Origin: JAVJUV01 sp047314965
GTDB taxonomy: Bacteria; Pseudomonadota; Alphaproteobacteria; Rhodobacterales; Rhodobacteraceae
Direction: 5' to 3'
Length of the DNA stretch: 22,773 bases
Assembly (NCBI RefSeq): GCF_047314965.1
Contig: NZ_JBLBVK010000010.1
Location: 1-22,773, forward strand
In this document: in pieces, positions 1 through 7,126 of the stretch
How positions within the stretch are numbered: the first letter of the stretch is position 1
How the letters are laid out: every line of letters begins with the position of its first letter
The notes under the pieces: generated by a model
Told to the model about the DNA's origin: nothing
Seen by the model: only the letters and a program-made list of their open reading frames with translations
Databases searched by the model: none
Position numbers and translations under genes: made by a program

Positions 1-84
1 CACATCACCACCAGCCGTCAGCTTCAGCTCAATCTCACGCAGCAGCTTCAAGATGTCTTCGTCTGAATGTCGCTTCCTCGCCAT
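1..84 (-). CDS. IS3-family transposase OrfA, N-terminal part (partial)
   Basis: The 28 visible codons start MARKRHSDEDILKLLREIEL, the usual opening of the OrfA helix-turn-helix protein of IS3-family elements of the IS407 type. OrfA binds the IS ends and is normally fused by -1 frameshifting to the OrfB DDE integrase. The ATG lies 55 bases inside the proposed IS terminus, a normal leader length. The frame is open to the window edge, so nothing suggests decay in the visible part. Family assignment rests on the conserved N-terminus only. Confidence 0.85.
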   Translation of the reverse strand, partial: MARKRHSDEDILKLLREIELKLTAGGDV

Positions 85-139
85 GCCCAATCCCCCTCTC
101 GCGGCCAAAGTAATGGCCCAGTTCTAGGGGGGAAGGACA
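1..139 (-). mobile_element. IS3-family insertion sequence, left part cut by window edge
   Basis: This is the transposase-start end of an IS3-family element running leftward out of the window. The terminus is placed at base 139 because the minus strand there begins TGTCC and ends 26 bases later in TGGGCCA. The inner terminus of the right-hand copy (22635-22659) begins TGTCTAG and also ends TGGGCCA; with one gap about 18 of 26 positions agree, as expected for imperfect left and right ends of one IS. No target duplication can be judged because the far end lies outside. Confidence 0.75.
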
Positions 140-140
140 A

Positions 141-500
141 AACGATCCAGAGAGAAGCAAGCTTTGGCAAAACGAACTGGCTTTTCTTCGGACTGCACGT
201 AGCCATATCTCGAAACTTGAGAGCCTTGTTCCAGAAGAGGGCGAAGATGTTACCGAAGCCGACTTGGATGAAGTACGTAGCACTTTGCTTGAATACAAAA
301 AGCACTTTTCATCTTGACCTAAAGATCACGTCAAAGAAGTCACGGACAACGTATGGCGCAGTGGACTGATTGGAATCTTTACTGGCGTAGGATTGCTATT
401 TGGGGTGCCGGCAATTGGTGCTTTGATTGGCACCGCTCTTTTCGGCGGCGAGAAAATTGAGAGAGTCGTTCGACGGATAGTGCCGGGTGGAGGTGGTTGA
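141..500 (+). pseudogene. IS-truncated remnant of a coiled-coil/membrane protein, internal TGA
   Basis: One reading frame runs from the IS terminus to a TGA at 498-500, interrupted once by an in-frame TGA at 315-317. The first part (58 codons, containing KLWQNELAFLRTARSHISKL) is charged and probably helical. The second part is a hydrophobic hairpin (SGLIGIFTGVGLLFG, then PAIGALIGTALF) with a basic tail (ERVVRRIV). No start codon with a ribosome site is visible next to the IS, so the 5' end was probably removed by the insertion or a later deletion. I do not recognise the family. It could be two adjacent genes, but continuity of a single frame across the stop favours one broken gene. It is AT-richer than the operons that follow. 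Confidence 0.5.
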
Positions 501-720
501 CGCAAAAGGTTGCCGGAGTGTCCGATGATTAAGTGTCCACCGAAGACCGCCACATAATCTCTCTAGTTGCAGCCCTGTACCTCAACCGCACCCATCCGGT
601 CCGCTCACGCCACGCTGCATCTCGACAAGTTTTGCTGCACCGCCTTTGCCCCGGCGACGGTCGATCTATCGAAACCCCGCACCACTGGCATGGGCACGGT
701 TCGGCCGCGCGGCGGCATGA

Positions 721-2193
721 TCAGTTTGGACTGCCAATAATCGCTTCCGCCTCGATCTCGACACGGTAGCCCCCTATGAGGCCCGCGACCACGACGAGCG
801 TGTTTGCGGGCTTGATCTCGCCGAATACCCGGCCGTGCGCCTTCGACACGGCCGCGGTGTCTTTTTCATCGGTGATGTAGATTCGTGTGCGGACCACGTC
901 CTTCGCAGAGGCACCGAGCGCTGTGAGCGCGGCAAGGATCTTGTCGATGATAAAAGTCGTTTGCGCTCCGGCGTCCTCCCTTGCAACGAGACGATCGGAG
1001 CCGGCGGTGGCAGTTGTGCCGGAGACCAGAATCCGGTCACCGATTTTCTGGGCGCGGGCGTACCCGGCGATATCCTCCCACTTCGAGCCGCTCAGAACCT
1101 GTGCGCCCCGGGCCCGATGCGGTGTCGGCTCGGCCTTGTGCAACAGAGGCATGGCGTCAAGATGGTGGCTGAGATCCCCTGAAGCCGTCAGGAACGGTGG
1201 CTGACGGTACTCGTCCCCGCAATCGCCGGGGATGTTCTTCGTGTCCTTGAAGGCTTCGGCGAGTCTTTCGTGATCTTCGTGGTCCATCGAAAAGCCAAAG
1301 AGCCGAAGATTGTCCGATGCGTGAACGCGTTCCCCAAGCCTCGCTCCAACGATCACACCCGCGACAGCCGCGTGATCCAGGACCCAACGGGTCGCGACAT
1401 TGGAGATCGACACCCCACGTTTCTTGGCAATTCCATCAGCCGCACGAAGGATGCCCTGGAAGGCCTCCCACCCGCCCGCCGTATCGATGAAGCGTTTGTA
1501 CTTCATCTTGGACCAGTCCGAGATTTCCTTGGGCTCCTGCTTTCCCAGCCAGCGGTCGGACAGGAACCCACCACAGAGTGTTCCGTAGGCCAGAAGCCTT
1601 GTTTCCGTGTTCTTGCAAAGATCGGAAAGCGGACCCGCTGCGCGGCGATCCAAGAGAGAGAATGAGACCTGATTTGTCAGAATCGGAATGCCGTCCGACA
1701 AGGCGACCTGCAAATGCGCGGCATCGAAATTGGTCACCCCGATTTCGGCGATCAGACCTTCATCGCGAAGGCGGTTCAATTCGTGGAGCGCGTCGAGCCA
1801 TGCCGGATGCTGAAAGCTCCACCAGTGGAATTGCAGGAGGTCGACCCTATCCACGCCCAGGCGATCGAGCCGCTCTTGAACACCGGCGCGAACGACGTCC
1901 TGGGTCATGTCTCCTGGCGCGGGACACCACTTGGTAAAGACCAGTGGCCGTGGACTTGCCCCACGTGCAAGCAGGTGACCCGCAATGATCTCGGCGCTGC
2001 CGTAATGATCCGCCATATCGAACGTGTCGAAGCCCTGAGACGCATAGGCTTCGAGCCAGCCGGCACCGGTTTCAGGATCGATGATCTCGCCATTCTTTTC
2101 TATGTCAGCGACCTGCCACAGCCCCGTCAGAACCCGAGAGATTTCGAGCCTGTCGGAGAGGCGGAGGCGATCCGGTCGGCTAGGTTTGTCCAT
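721..2193 (-). CDS. aldo/keto reductase fused to a RidA/YjgF-like domain
   Basis: The protein has 490 residues and two domains. Residues about 10-345 form an NAD(P)H-dependent aldo/keto reductase TIM barrel. The catalytic tetrad is visible as D59, Y64 (in DMADHYG), K88 (FTKW) and H123 (QFHWW), with the conserved IGVTNF strand near 151. Residues about 360-490 are RidA/YjgF-like (SGTTAT near 391, VRTRIYITD near 434, VEIEAEAI near 478). The position matching the RidA catalytic arginine (PARS in E. coli RidA) reads PANT, so that Arg appears replaced by Asn (N464) and imine deaminase activity is doubtful. Ordinary AKRs stop near 320-350 residues, so the extra domain is real length. It is divergent from the TIGR04076/AKR/ABC operon and related in sequence to the AKR there. 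The ATG start follows only a weak ribosome site. Substrate unknown. Confidence 0.88.
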   Translation of the reverse strand: MDKPSRPDRLRLSDRLEISRVLTGLWQVADIEKNGEIIDPETGAGWLEAYASQGFDTFDMADHYGSAEIIAGHLLARGASPRPLVFTKWCPAPGDMTQDVVRAGVQERLDRLGVDRVDLLQFHWWSFQHPAWLDALHELNRLRDEGLIAEIGVTNFDAAHLQVALSDGIPILTNQVSFSLLDRRAAGPLSDLCKNTETRLLAYGTLCGGFLSDRWLGKQEPKEISDWSKMKYKRFIDTAGGWEAFQGILRAADGIAKKRGVSISNVATRWVLDHAAVAGVIVGARLGERVHASDNLRLFGFSMDHEDHERLAEAFKDTKNIPGDCGDEYRQPPFLTASGDLSHHLDAMPLLHKAEPTPHRARGAQVLSGSKWEDIAGYARAQKIGDRILVSGTTATAGSDRLVAREDAGAQTTFIIDKILAALTALGASAKDVVRTRIYITDEKDTAAVSKAHGRVFGEIKPANTLVVVAGLIGGYRVEIEAEAIIGSPN

Positions 2194-2308
2194 GGCGGTG
2201 TCCGTCCAGTTGAGAAGTAAGGGCGAATGGCACTTGAGGGTCTCGCCACATGCATTAACCTGCTGACTTAAGGCAAGGCGCTAGGCGCAGTCCAGCGAAA
2301 GGGGTGAG
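2194..2308. promoter_or_regulatory. divergent promoter region between the AKR-RidA gene and the transporter operon
   Basis: These 115 bases must carry promoters for both the leftward AKR-RidA gene and the rightward operon. The rightward gene has a purine-rich ribosome site (GAAAGGGGTGAG directly before its ATG). No convincing -35/-10 pair or perfect operator palindrome could be picked by eye. Shared control is inferred from the head-to-head layout. Confidence 0.45.
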
Positions 2309-2686
2309 ATGGAGCAGAACGACGAACAAGACGAGTTCTGGCTCTATGATCTGAAGGTCGAGACAGTGCTTGACGGCCGCACCCCGGTTTGCAGGCATGT
2401 CGAAGGCGAAAGTTTTCGGGTCGAGGGAGAAGCGCTGGTCTTCGAAGAGGAAACCCGCGTGTCGATGTATGCACTTGCTGCCCTCTTGCCGCTTTTGCCC
2501 GCCAAACAGCGGCCGACAGACGACCACGACTGGATGAGCACAGATGCCGAGGTGGCCTGTCCGGATCCGCACTGCGGTGGTCGATTTCGGGTTACCCGAC
2601 TTGAAAAGCGCAGGTTCACCCATTCCGGAACCACGGGATTACCTGACGCCCGAGGCAAGCCCCATTGGCGGTCCGACGTTTCATGA
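2309..2686 (+). CDS. TIGR04076 family small protein
   Basis: A 125-residue acidic soluble protein with no signal peptide or membrane segment. The conserved blocks FWLYDLKVE (10-18), YALAALLPLLPAKQRPT (54-70), DWMSTDAEVACPDP (74-87) and CG (89-90) match the TIGR04076 family as I remember it. Its biochemical function is, to my knowledge, unknown. Cysteines at 28, 84 and 89 (CPDPHC) could bind metal, which is inference. It is first in the operon, has the best ribosome site of the block, and its TGA overlaps the ATG of the next aldo/keto reductase (ATGA). This implies coupled translation and a role with that enzyme or the importer. Confidence 0.8.
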   Translation: MEQNDEQDEFWLYDLKVETVLDGRTPVCRHVEGESFRVEGEALVFEEETRVSMYALAALLPLLPAKQRPTDDHDWMSTDAEVACPDPHCGGRFRVTRLEKRRFTHSGTTGLPDARGKPHWRSDVS

Positions 2687-3759
2687 CGGTTGAGAAGGCG
2701 GAACTCAGGCCGGGATACGACATATCCCGCGTAATAAAGGGCGGTTGGCAACTGGCCGGCGATCACGGCGCAGTGGATCGCGCCGAAGCCGTACGCGATA
2801 TGGAAGCCTTTCTGGACGCGGGGATCACGACATTCGATTGCGCAGACATCTACGTCGGCGTCGAGGAGATGATCGGCGATTTCATCGGGGACGTCCGCCG
2901 ACGTCGAGGCGAAGAAGTGGCCGGCCGCGTCCGGGTCCATACCAAGCTCGTCCCGGATCTGGGACTGTTAGAGTCAATACGGACAGAGGATGTCGAAGCG
3001 ATCATCGACCGTTCGCTCAAGCGGCTTCAGATCGAGCGCTTGCATCTTGTGCAGTACTACTGGTGGGATCTGTCGCTCGGCGATCCGTTCCTGGCACTTG
3101 AGGTACTCAAGGAGTGTCAGGCGAAGGGCAAGGTTGCACATATAGGGGTGACCAACTGGGACGTCGCCGAAACGCAGCCTTTCCTCGACGCGGGCTGCGA
3201 TCTGGTAGCGACGCAGGTGCAGTACTCGCTTCTGGACCGGCGCCCGGAGAACGGTTTGACCGATTGGGCTGCGAGGAATGACATGCAGCTCTTGTGCTAT
3301 GGAACGCTTGCCGGAGGTTTCCTGACTGAAACCTGGCTGGATCAGCCCGATCCGGGCTTCGTCTTCGAGAACAGGAGCCTGATCAAATACCGATTGATCA
3401 TCGATGAATTCGGACCATGGGCAACCTTTCAGGAACTTCTCCGAGTTCTGAAATCCGTGGGCGACAAGCATGGTGTCTCGCTGTCGAGCGTCGCGACACG
3501 GTGGGTTCTTGACCGGCCGCAGGTTGCCGCCGCAATAGTTGGTGCCCGTTATTCGCGCCACCTGCCAAAGACGCTCGAGGTCTTCGGTTTCGCGCTTGAT
3601 GCGGAGGACCGTTCGGCCATTCAGGCGGTTTTGGATGGCGCGTCCACTCCGGACGGACCCGTCTTCGGTCTGGAAAGGGACCGCAACGGACGCCATGGGC
3701 GGATCATGAAGTACAACCTCAACACGCGACCTGACGACAAGGTGTTCGGCGGTGGGTGA
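2683..3759 (+). CDS. aldo/keto reductase (single domain, operon copy)
   Basis: A 358-residue TIM-barrel oxidoreductase of the aldo/keto reductase superfamily, cytoplasmic. The visible tetrad positions are D52, Y57 (DCADIY) and K88 (HTKL). The usual histidine before the WW pair is Y126 (QYYWW), so the fourth catalytic residue differs from the fused paralogue at 721-2193, which has QFHWW. The GVTNWD strand (155-160), LLDRR (183-187) and LLCYGTLAGGFL (203-214) align with the paralogue throughout. I chose the ATG that overlaps the stop of the preceding gene; an in-frame TTG six codons upstream is possible. It overlaps the GTG of the next ABC ATPase by 8 bases. Probably acts on the imported compound or a product of it; substrate not recognisable. 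Confidence 0.85.
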   Translation: MTVEKAELRPGYDISRVIKGGWQLAGDHGAVDRAEAVRDMEAFLDAGITTFDCADIYVGVEEMIGDFIGDVRRRRGEEVAGRVRVHTKLVPDLGLLESIRTEDVEAIIDRSLKRLQIERLHLVQYYWWDLSLGDPFLALEVLKECQAKGKVAHIGVTNWDVAETQPFLDAGCDLVATQVQYSLLDRRPENGLTDWAARNDMQLLCYGTLAGGFLTETWLDQPDPGFVFENRSLIKYRLIIDEFGPWATFQELLRVLKSVGDKHGVSLSSVATRWVLDRPQVAAAIVGARYSRHLPKTLEVFGFALDAEDRSAIQAVLDGASTPDGPVFGLERDRNGRHGRIMKYNLNTRPDDKVFGGG

Positions 3760-4525
3760 CGTCATTCTTTCGACCCACGGCCTGACAAGAAGTTTCGGAT
3801 CCCTCAAGGCCGTGGACGATGTGTCGCTTGAGATCCACGCCGGTTCGATCACCGGCCTGATCGGTCCGAACGGCGCGGGAAAGTCCACTCTTTTCAACTT
3901 GCTGACGGGTGCGCTCAAGCCTGATGCGGGCAGCGTAAAGCTGAATGGACAGGACGCGAGCGGCCTGTCGCCCGACCGGCTTTTCGCCCTTGGTCTGGGC
4001 CGTACGTTTCAGATTCCGAGGCCATTCGCACGGATGAGCGTGCTGGAGAACGTGATGATTGCGCCAACGGCGCAGGTCGGCGAGACGGTCGCTGGTCCCT
4101 TCCTGAGGCGCGCGCGCATGCGGGAACAGGAAAAGCGGATCCGGGAAAAGGCCTTTGAAGTTCTGGATTTCATGACGCTTGGGCCCCTCGCGGATCATCC
4201 GGCGGGCAAGATCTCGGGTGGCCAGATGAAGCTTCTGGAACTTGCGCGCGTCTTGATGGGCGATCCCGCCTTGATCCTGCTGGATGAGCCGGCCGCAGGT
4301 GTGAACCCGGTGCTGACCGAGACTCTGATCGGCAAGATCGAGGAATTGAATCGGCAAGGCAAAACCTTCCTGATCATCGAACATGACATGGATTTCGTTA
4401 TGCGCCACTGCGACCCGGTCATCGCTCTTGCTGAAGGGAAGATCGTGTTTCAGGGCACCAGTGACGAAGCCTTGGCAAACCCCGTCTTGCTCGATGCCTA
4501 TCTCGGGGCGACCGTCGATGACTGA
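3752..4525 (+). CDS. HAAT-family ABC importer ATPase, LivG/UrtD type
   Basis: A 257-residue ABC nucleotide-binding subunit of the branched-chain amino acid/urea (HAAT) importer family. Visible are Walker A GPNGAGKST (38-46), signature SGGQ (155-158) with the LivG-type continuation MKLLELARVL, Walker B ILLDEP (175-180) and the switch histidine H211 (IIEHDMDFVM). The insertion between Walker A and the signature (TFQIPRPF near 85-92) is typical of LivG/UrtD. The GTG start lies 8 bases inside the upstream reductase gene, so translation is probably coupled. It should pair with the following ATPase and drive the two permeases encoded next. Confidence 0.93.
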   Translation: MGDVILSTHGLTRSFGSLKAVDDVSLEIHAGSITGLIGPNGAGKSTLFNLLTGALKPDAGSVKLNGQDASGLSPDRLFALGLGRTFQIPRPFARMSVLENVMIAPTAQVGETVAGPFLRRARMREQEKRIREKAFEVLDFMTLGPLADHPAGKISGGQMKLLELARVLMGDPALILLDEPAAGVNPVLTETLIGKIEELNRQGKTFLIIEHDMDFVMRHCDPVIALAEGKIVFQGTSDEALANPVLLDAYLGATVDD

Positions 4526-5249
4526 GGTGGTTCTGGAGGCTCGTGACCTGACGGCAGGCTATGTTCCCGACCTGCCAATCCTGCGCGGGGTCTCGATGCA
4601 AGCGGTGCGCGGACAGATCACCTTGATCATTGGCCCGAACGGCGCCGGAAAGTCGACGCTGATCAAGGCCATCGCCGGTCTGGTCCCGATCTCCGCAGGG
4701 CAAGTTACATTTGAGGGCGACGATATCACCGGGCTTCGGACCGACCGGCTTGCATCCCACGGGATTGCCTATGTTCCGCAGAATGACAACATTTTCCGCA
4801 GCCTGACCATCCGCCAGAATCTTGAGCTTGCGCTTCGTCGTGCCGACGTGGACGCATCCGCCGTGCTGGATCGCCTTTTTCAGCAGTTCCCGGCGCTTGC
4901 CGCCAAGCAAAAGGACAAGGCCGGCTCGCTCTCGGGCGGACAGCGCCAGTTCCTTGCGATTGCAATGGCGCTTGCCGCTGAACCTCGGCTGATCCTGATG
5001 GACGAACCGTCTGCCGGGCTCTCTCCCAAGGCGGCGCAAGAGGTGCTGGAGCATGCCCGAACCCTGGCAGCCAGCGGTGTGTCCATTCTGCTTGTCGAGC
5101 AGAACGTCAATCAGGCGATGCGGCTGTCGGACCACTGCTACATCCTTGCGGAGGGCCGCAATCAGATCGATGGTCCCGCAGACGACCTGTTGAACGACAA
5201 GGTCGTGGGAGAGATTTACCTGGGTGGCCGTCGGGTGAAATCGGCATGA
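4518..5249 (+). CDS. HAAT-family ABC importer ATPase, LivF/UrtE type
   Basis: A 243-residue second ATPase of the importer. Walker A GPNGAGKST is at 39-47, LSGGQRQ at 138-144 and Walker B LILMDEP at 158-164. The switch region is LLVEQN, as normal for LivF/UrtE proteins rather than a histidine. The start ATG overlaps the previous stop by 8 bases; a much longer upstream extension of the frame reads through the LivG-type gene and is not protein-like. The stop overlaps the permease ATG (ATGA). The C-terminus GEIYLGG is family-typical. Substrate specificity is not determined by this subunit. Confidence 0.93.
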   Translation: MTEVVLEARDLTAGYVPDLPILRGVSMQAVRGQITLIIGPNGAGKSTLIKAIAGLVPISAGQVTFEGDDITGLRTDRLASHGIAYVPQNDNIFRSLTIRQNLELALRRADVDASAVLDRLFQQFPALAAKQKDKAGSLSGGQRQFLAIAMALAAEPRLILMDEPSAGLSPKAAQEVLEHARTLAASGVSILLVEQNVNQAMRLSDHCYILAEGRNQIDGPADDLLNDKVVGEIYLGGRRVKSA

Positions 5250-6160
5250 TCCAGAACCTGATCGATGGCGTCTTGACCGGCTCCTACATCTCACTCGGGG
5301 CGATTGGGCTGACGCTTGTCATGCACATTCTGCGTTTCGCCAATTTCTCGCATGCCGAACTGCTGTCGCTGGGAGCCTATACAGCGCTTGTGTTCGACGC
5401 CCTCGTCTCCGGTCTCGTTCCCGCCCTTGCCGTGAAATTGGCGCCCTTGTCTCTGACATGGGCCCTTCTCATTGCCATCCCGTTATCGATGATCGTGACC
5501 GGCATAAGCGCGCTGTTAATCGACCGCTTCATCTTCAGGCGCGTAAGGGAAAAAGGCCAGGAGCTCTCGATGGTCTTCGCCAGCTTCGGCATGGCGCTTG
5601 TCGTTCGAAATGTCATTGGCCTTGTTTTCGGGCTAAGCCCCGAACTCTATTCAAAAGATATTGCCTTTGCCATGGTGCTGAGCCTCGATCCGCTGATCCT
5701 CGTGAAACCGGATCAGGTGTTCGTGCTTTTTGCCGCGTTGATCCTTATGCTGATCCTGCATCTGGTCCTGTCGCGAACGACTTTCGGTTATGCGCTTCGA
5801 GCCGTTGCGGAGAACCCGTCGCTGGCGCAGGTCAACGGCGTGAACCTGTCACGGACCATCATGCATGTCTGGTTGATCGGCGGCGCTCTTGCCGCTGTCG
5901 CGGGAGTTTTCTATGGCCTCAGCCATCAATTAATCCCGGTGATGGGCCGCGATCTGGTCTTGCCGATTTTCGCGGCGACCATCGTCGGTGGCATCGGTAG
6001 CGTTTACGGAGCTGTTCTGGGTGGTTTCATCGTCGGCATTGCGGCCAATCTCGCACTCGTCGTCCTGCCCTCGGGTTATACGCCGTCAGTTCCGTTCCTG
6101 CTTATCATCATCGTCCTCATGCTTCGGCCGCATGGATTGTTCGGAGAGGCCCGCGCGTGA
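5246..6160 (+). CDS. HAAT-family ABC importer permease, LivH/UrtB type
   Basis: A 304-residue inner-membrane permease with about eight hydrophobic segments. The start is ATG in an ATGA overlap with the LivF-type gene. The ATPase-coupling loop is recognisable at 185-200 (RAVAENPSLAQVNGVN), followed by VGGIGSVYGAVLGG (248-260), and the C-terminus LRPHGLFG is typical of LivH permeases. It should form the heterodimeric channel with the LivM-type subunit encoded by the next gene, whose GTG start overlaps this stop. No frameshift or missing segment is seen. Confidence 0.93.
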   Translation: MIQNLIDGVLTGSYISLGAIGLTLVMHILRFANFSHAELLSLGAYTALVFDALVSGLVPALAVKLAPLSLTWALLIAIPLSMIVTGISALLIDRFIFRRVREKGQELSMVFASFGMALVVRNVIGLVFGLSPELYSKDIAFAMVLSLDPLILVKPDQVFVLFAALILMLILHLVLSRTTFGYALRAVAENPSLAQVNGVNLSRTIMHVWLIGGALAAVAGVFYGLSHQLIPVMGRDLVLPIFAATIVGGIGSVYGAVLGGFIVGIAANLALVVLPSGYTPSVPFLLIIIVLMLRPHGLFGEARA

Positions 6161-7125
6161 TCGGAACCATCTCATATCTTGTCTTCTTCGCAACCACGGC
6201 CTCGATACTCGCGATTGCCGTCCTTGCACTGAACCTTCAATGGGGGAACACAGGCCTTTTTAACGGCGGCGTTGTTGCGTTCTTCGGTGCCGGAGCATAC
6301 GGCACGCTCATCCTTGGCGGGACTGCTCAAGACGGGCACATCGGCGGGTTCGGCCTGGCCTATCCATTGGCCCTCCTGGGTGGCATGGCAGCGGCAGGTC
6401 TGATGGCCTGGATCGTCGGTCTTCTCACTCTGAGATTGAGGCACGACTATCTTGCCATTGCGACATTCGGAGTTGCGGTCGCATTCGAAAACCTGATGCG
6501 GAATGCCGAGTGGCTGGGCGGTGGCGCGAAAGGCGTGCGCGGGTTCGAGCGTCCGCTCCGTGAGACGATCGGCGACGGGTTCCTTTACAACCTGCTGTTC
6601 TTTGCCTTTGTCCTGCTCACCCTGATTGCGACCTACATGTTTCTGGAGCGTCTGGTTGCGTCTCCGTTCGGTCGACTGCTGCGCGCGATCCGAGAGGATG
6701 AGGACGCGGCTCGATCCCTTGGGAAGAGCCCGTCGCGTGTTCGTCTGACGGCGTTTGTGACCGGGTCGGTGATCTTGGGGCTCGCGGGAGGTCTTTATGG
6801 CACATTCTACGCTTTCGTCAGCCCGCAAGACGTTTTGCCGACGCTCACCTTCCAGATTTGGGCCATGCTTATTGTGGGCGGTGCAGGCAACAATCGCGGC
6901 GCGGTCTTCGGCGCCTTCCTGATTTGGGGTGCCTGGACGGCGTCCGGATGGGCGTTGTCCCGATTTGCGCCGGTAGAGGCGCAGTTATACACCGGATCTA
7001 TCCAATTCGTCTTGATTGGCTCGGTCATTGTCGGGATGCTGGTGTGGCGCCCGCAAGGTCTGTTGCCGGAGCGGCTTATCGTATCACAACAAGGATCAAA
7101 CCTTGTGAATAAACGGGGAGAATAG
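6157..7125 (+). CDS. HAAT-family ABC importer permease, LivM/UrtC type
   Basis: A 322-residue membrane protein. Family blocks include NLQWGNTGLFNGG (26-38), LTLRLRHDYLAIATFG (90-105), the coupling loop GRLLRAIREDEDAARSLGKS (172-191) and the GGAGNNRGAVFGAF strand (241-254). The C-terminus VWRPQGLLPER is typical. The GTG start is chosen because it overlaps the LivH-type stop (GTGA), as for the other junctions of this operon. It completes the translocation pore. A one-base gap separates its stop from the ATG of the binding protein. Confidence 0.93.
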   Translation: MIGTISYLVFFATTASILAIAVLALNLQWGNTGLFNGGVVAFFGAGAYGTLILGGTAQDGHIGGFGLAYPLALLGGMAAAGLMAWIVGLLTLRLRHDYLAIATFGVAVAFENLMRNAEWLGGGAKGVRGFERPLRETIGDGFLYNLLFFAFVLLTLIATYMFLERLVASPFGRLLRAIREDEDAARSLGKSPSRVRLTAFVTGSVILGLAGGLYGTFYAFVSPQDVLPTLTFQIWAMLIVGGAGNNRGAVFGAFLIWGAWTASGWALSRFAPVEAQLYTGSIQFVLIGSVIVGMLVWRPQGLLPERLIVSQQGSNLVNKRGE

Positions 7126-7126
7126 A

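Noticed and set aside
501..720. Short open frames between the left gene remnant and the AKR-RidA gene
   Set aside because: The frames on both strands are short, lack ribosome sites and show no motif; this may be old mobile-element debris but nothing supports a call.
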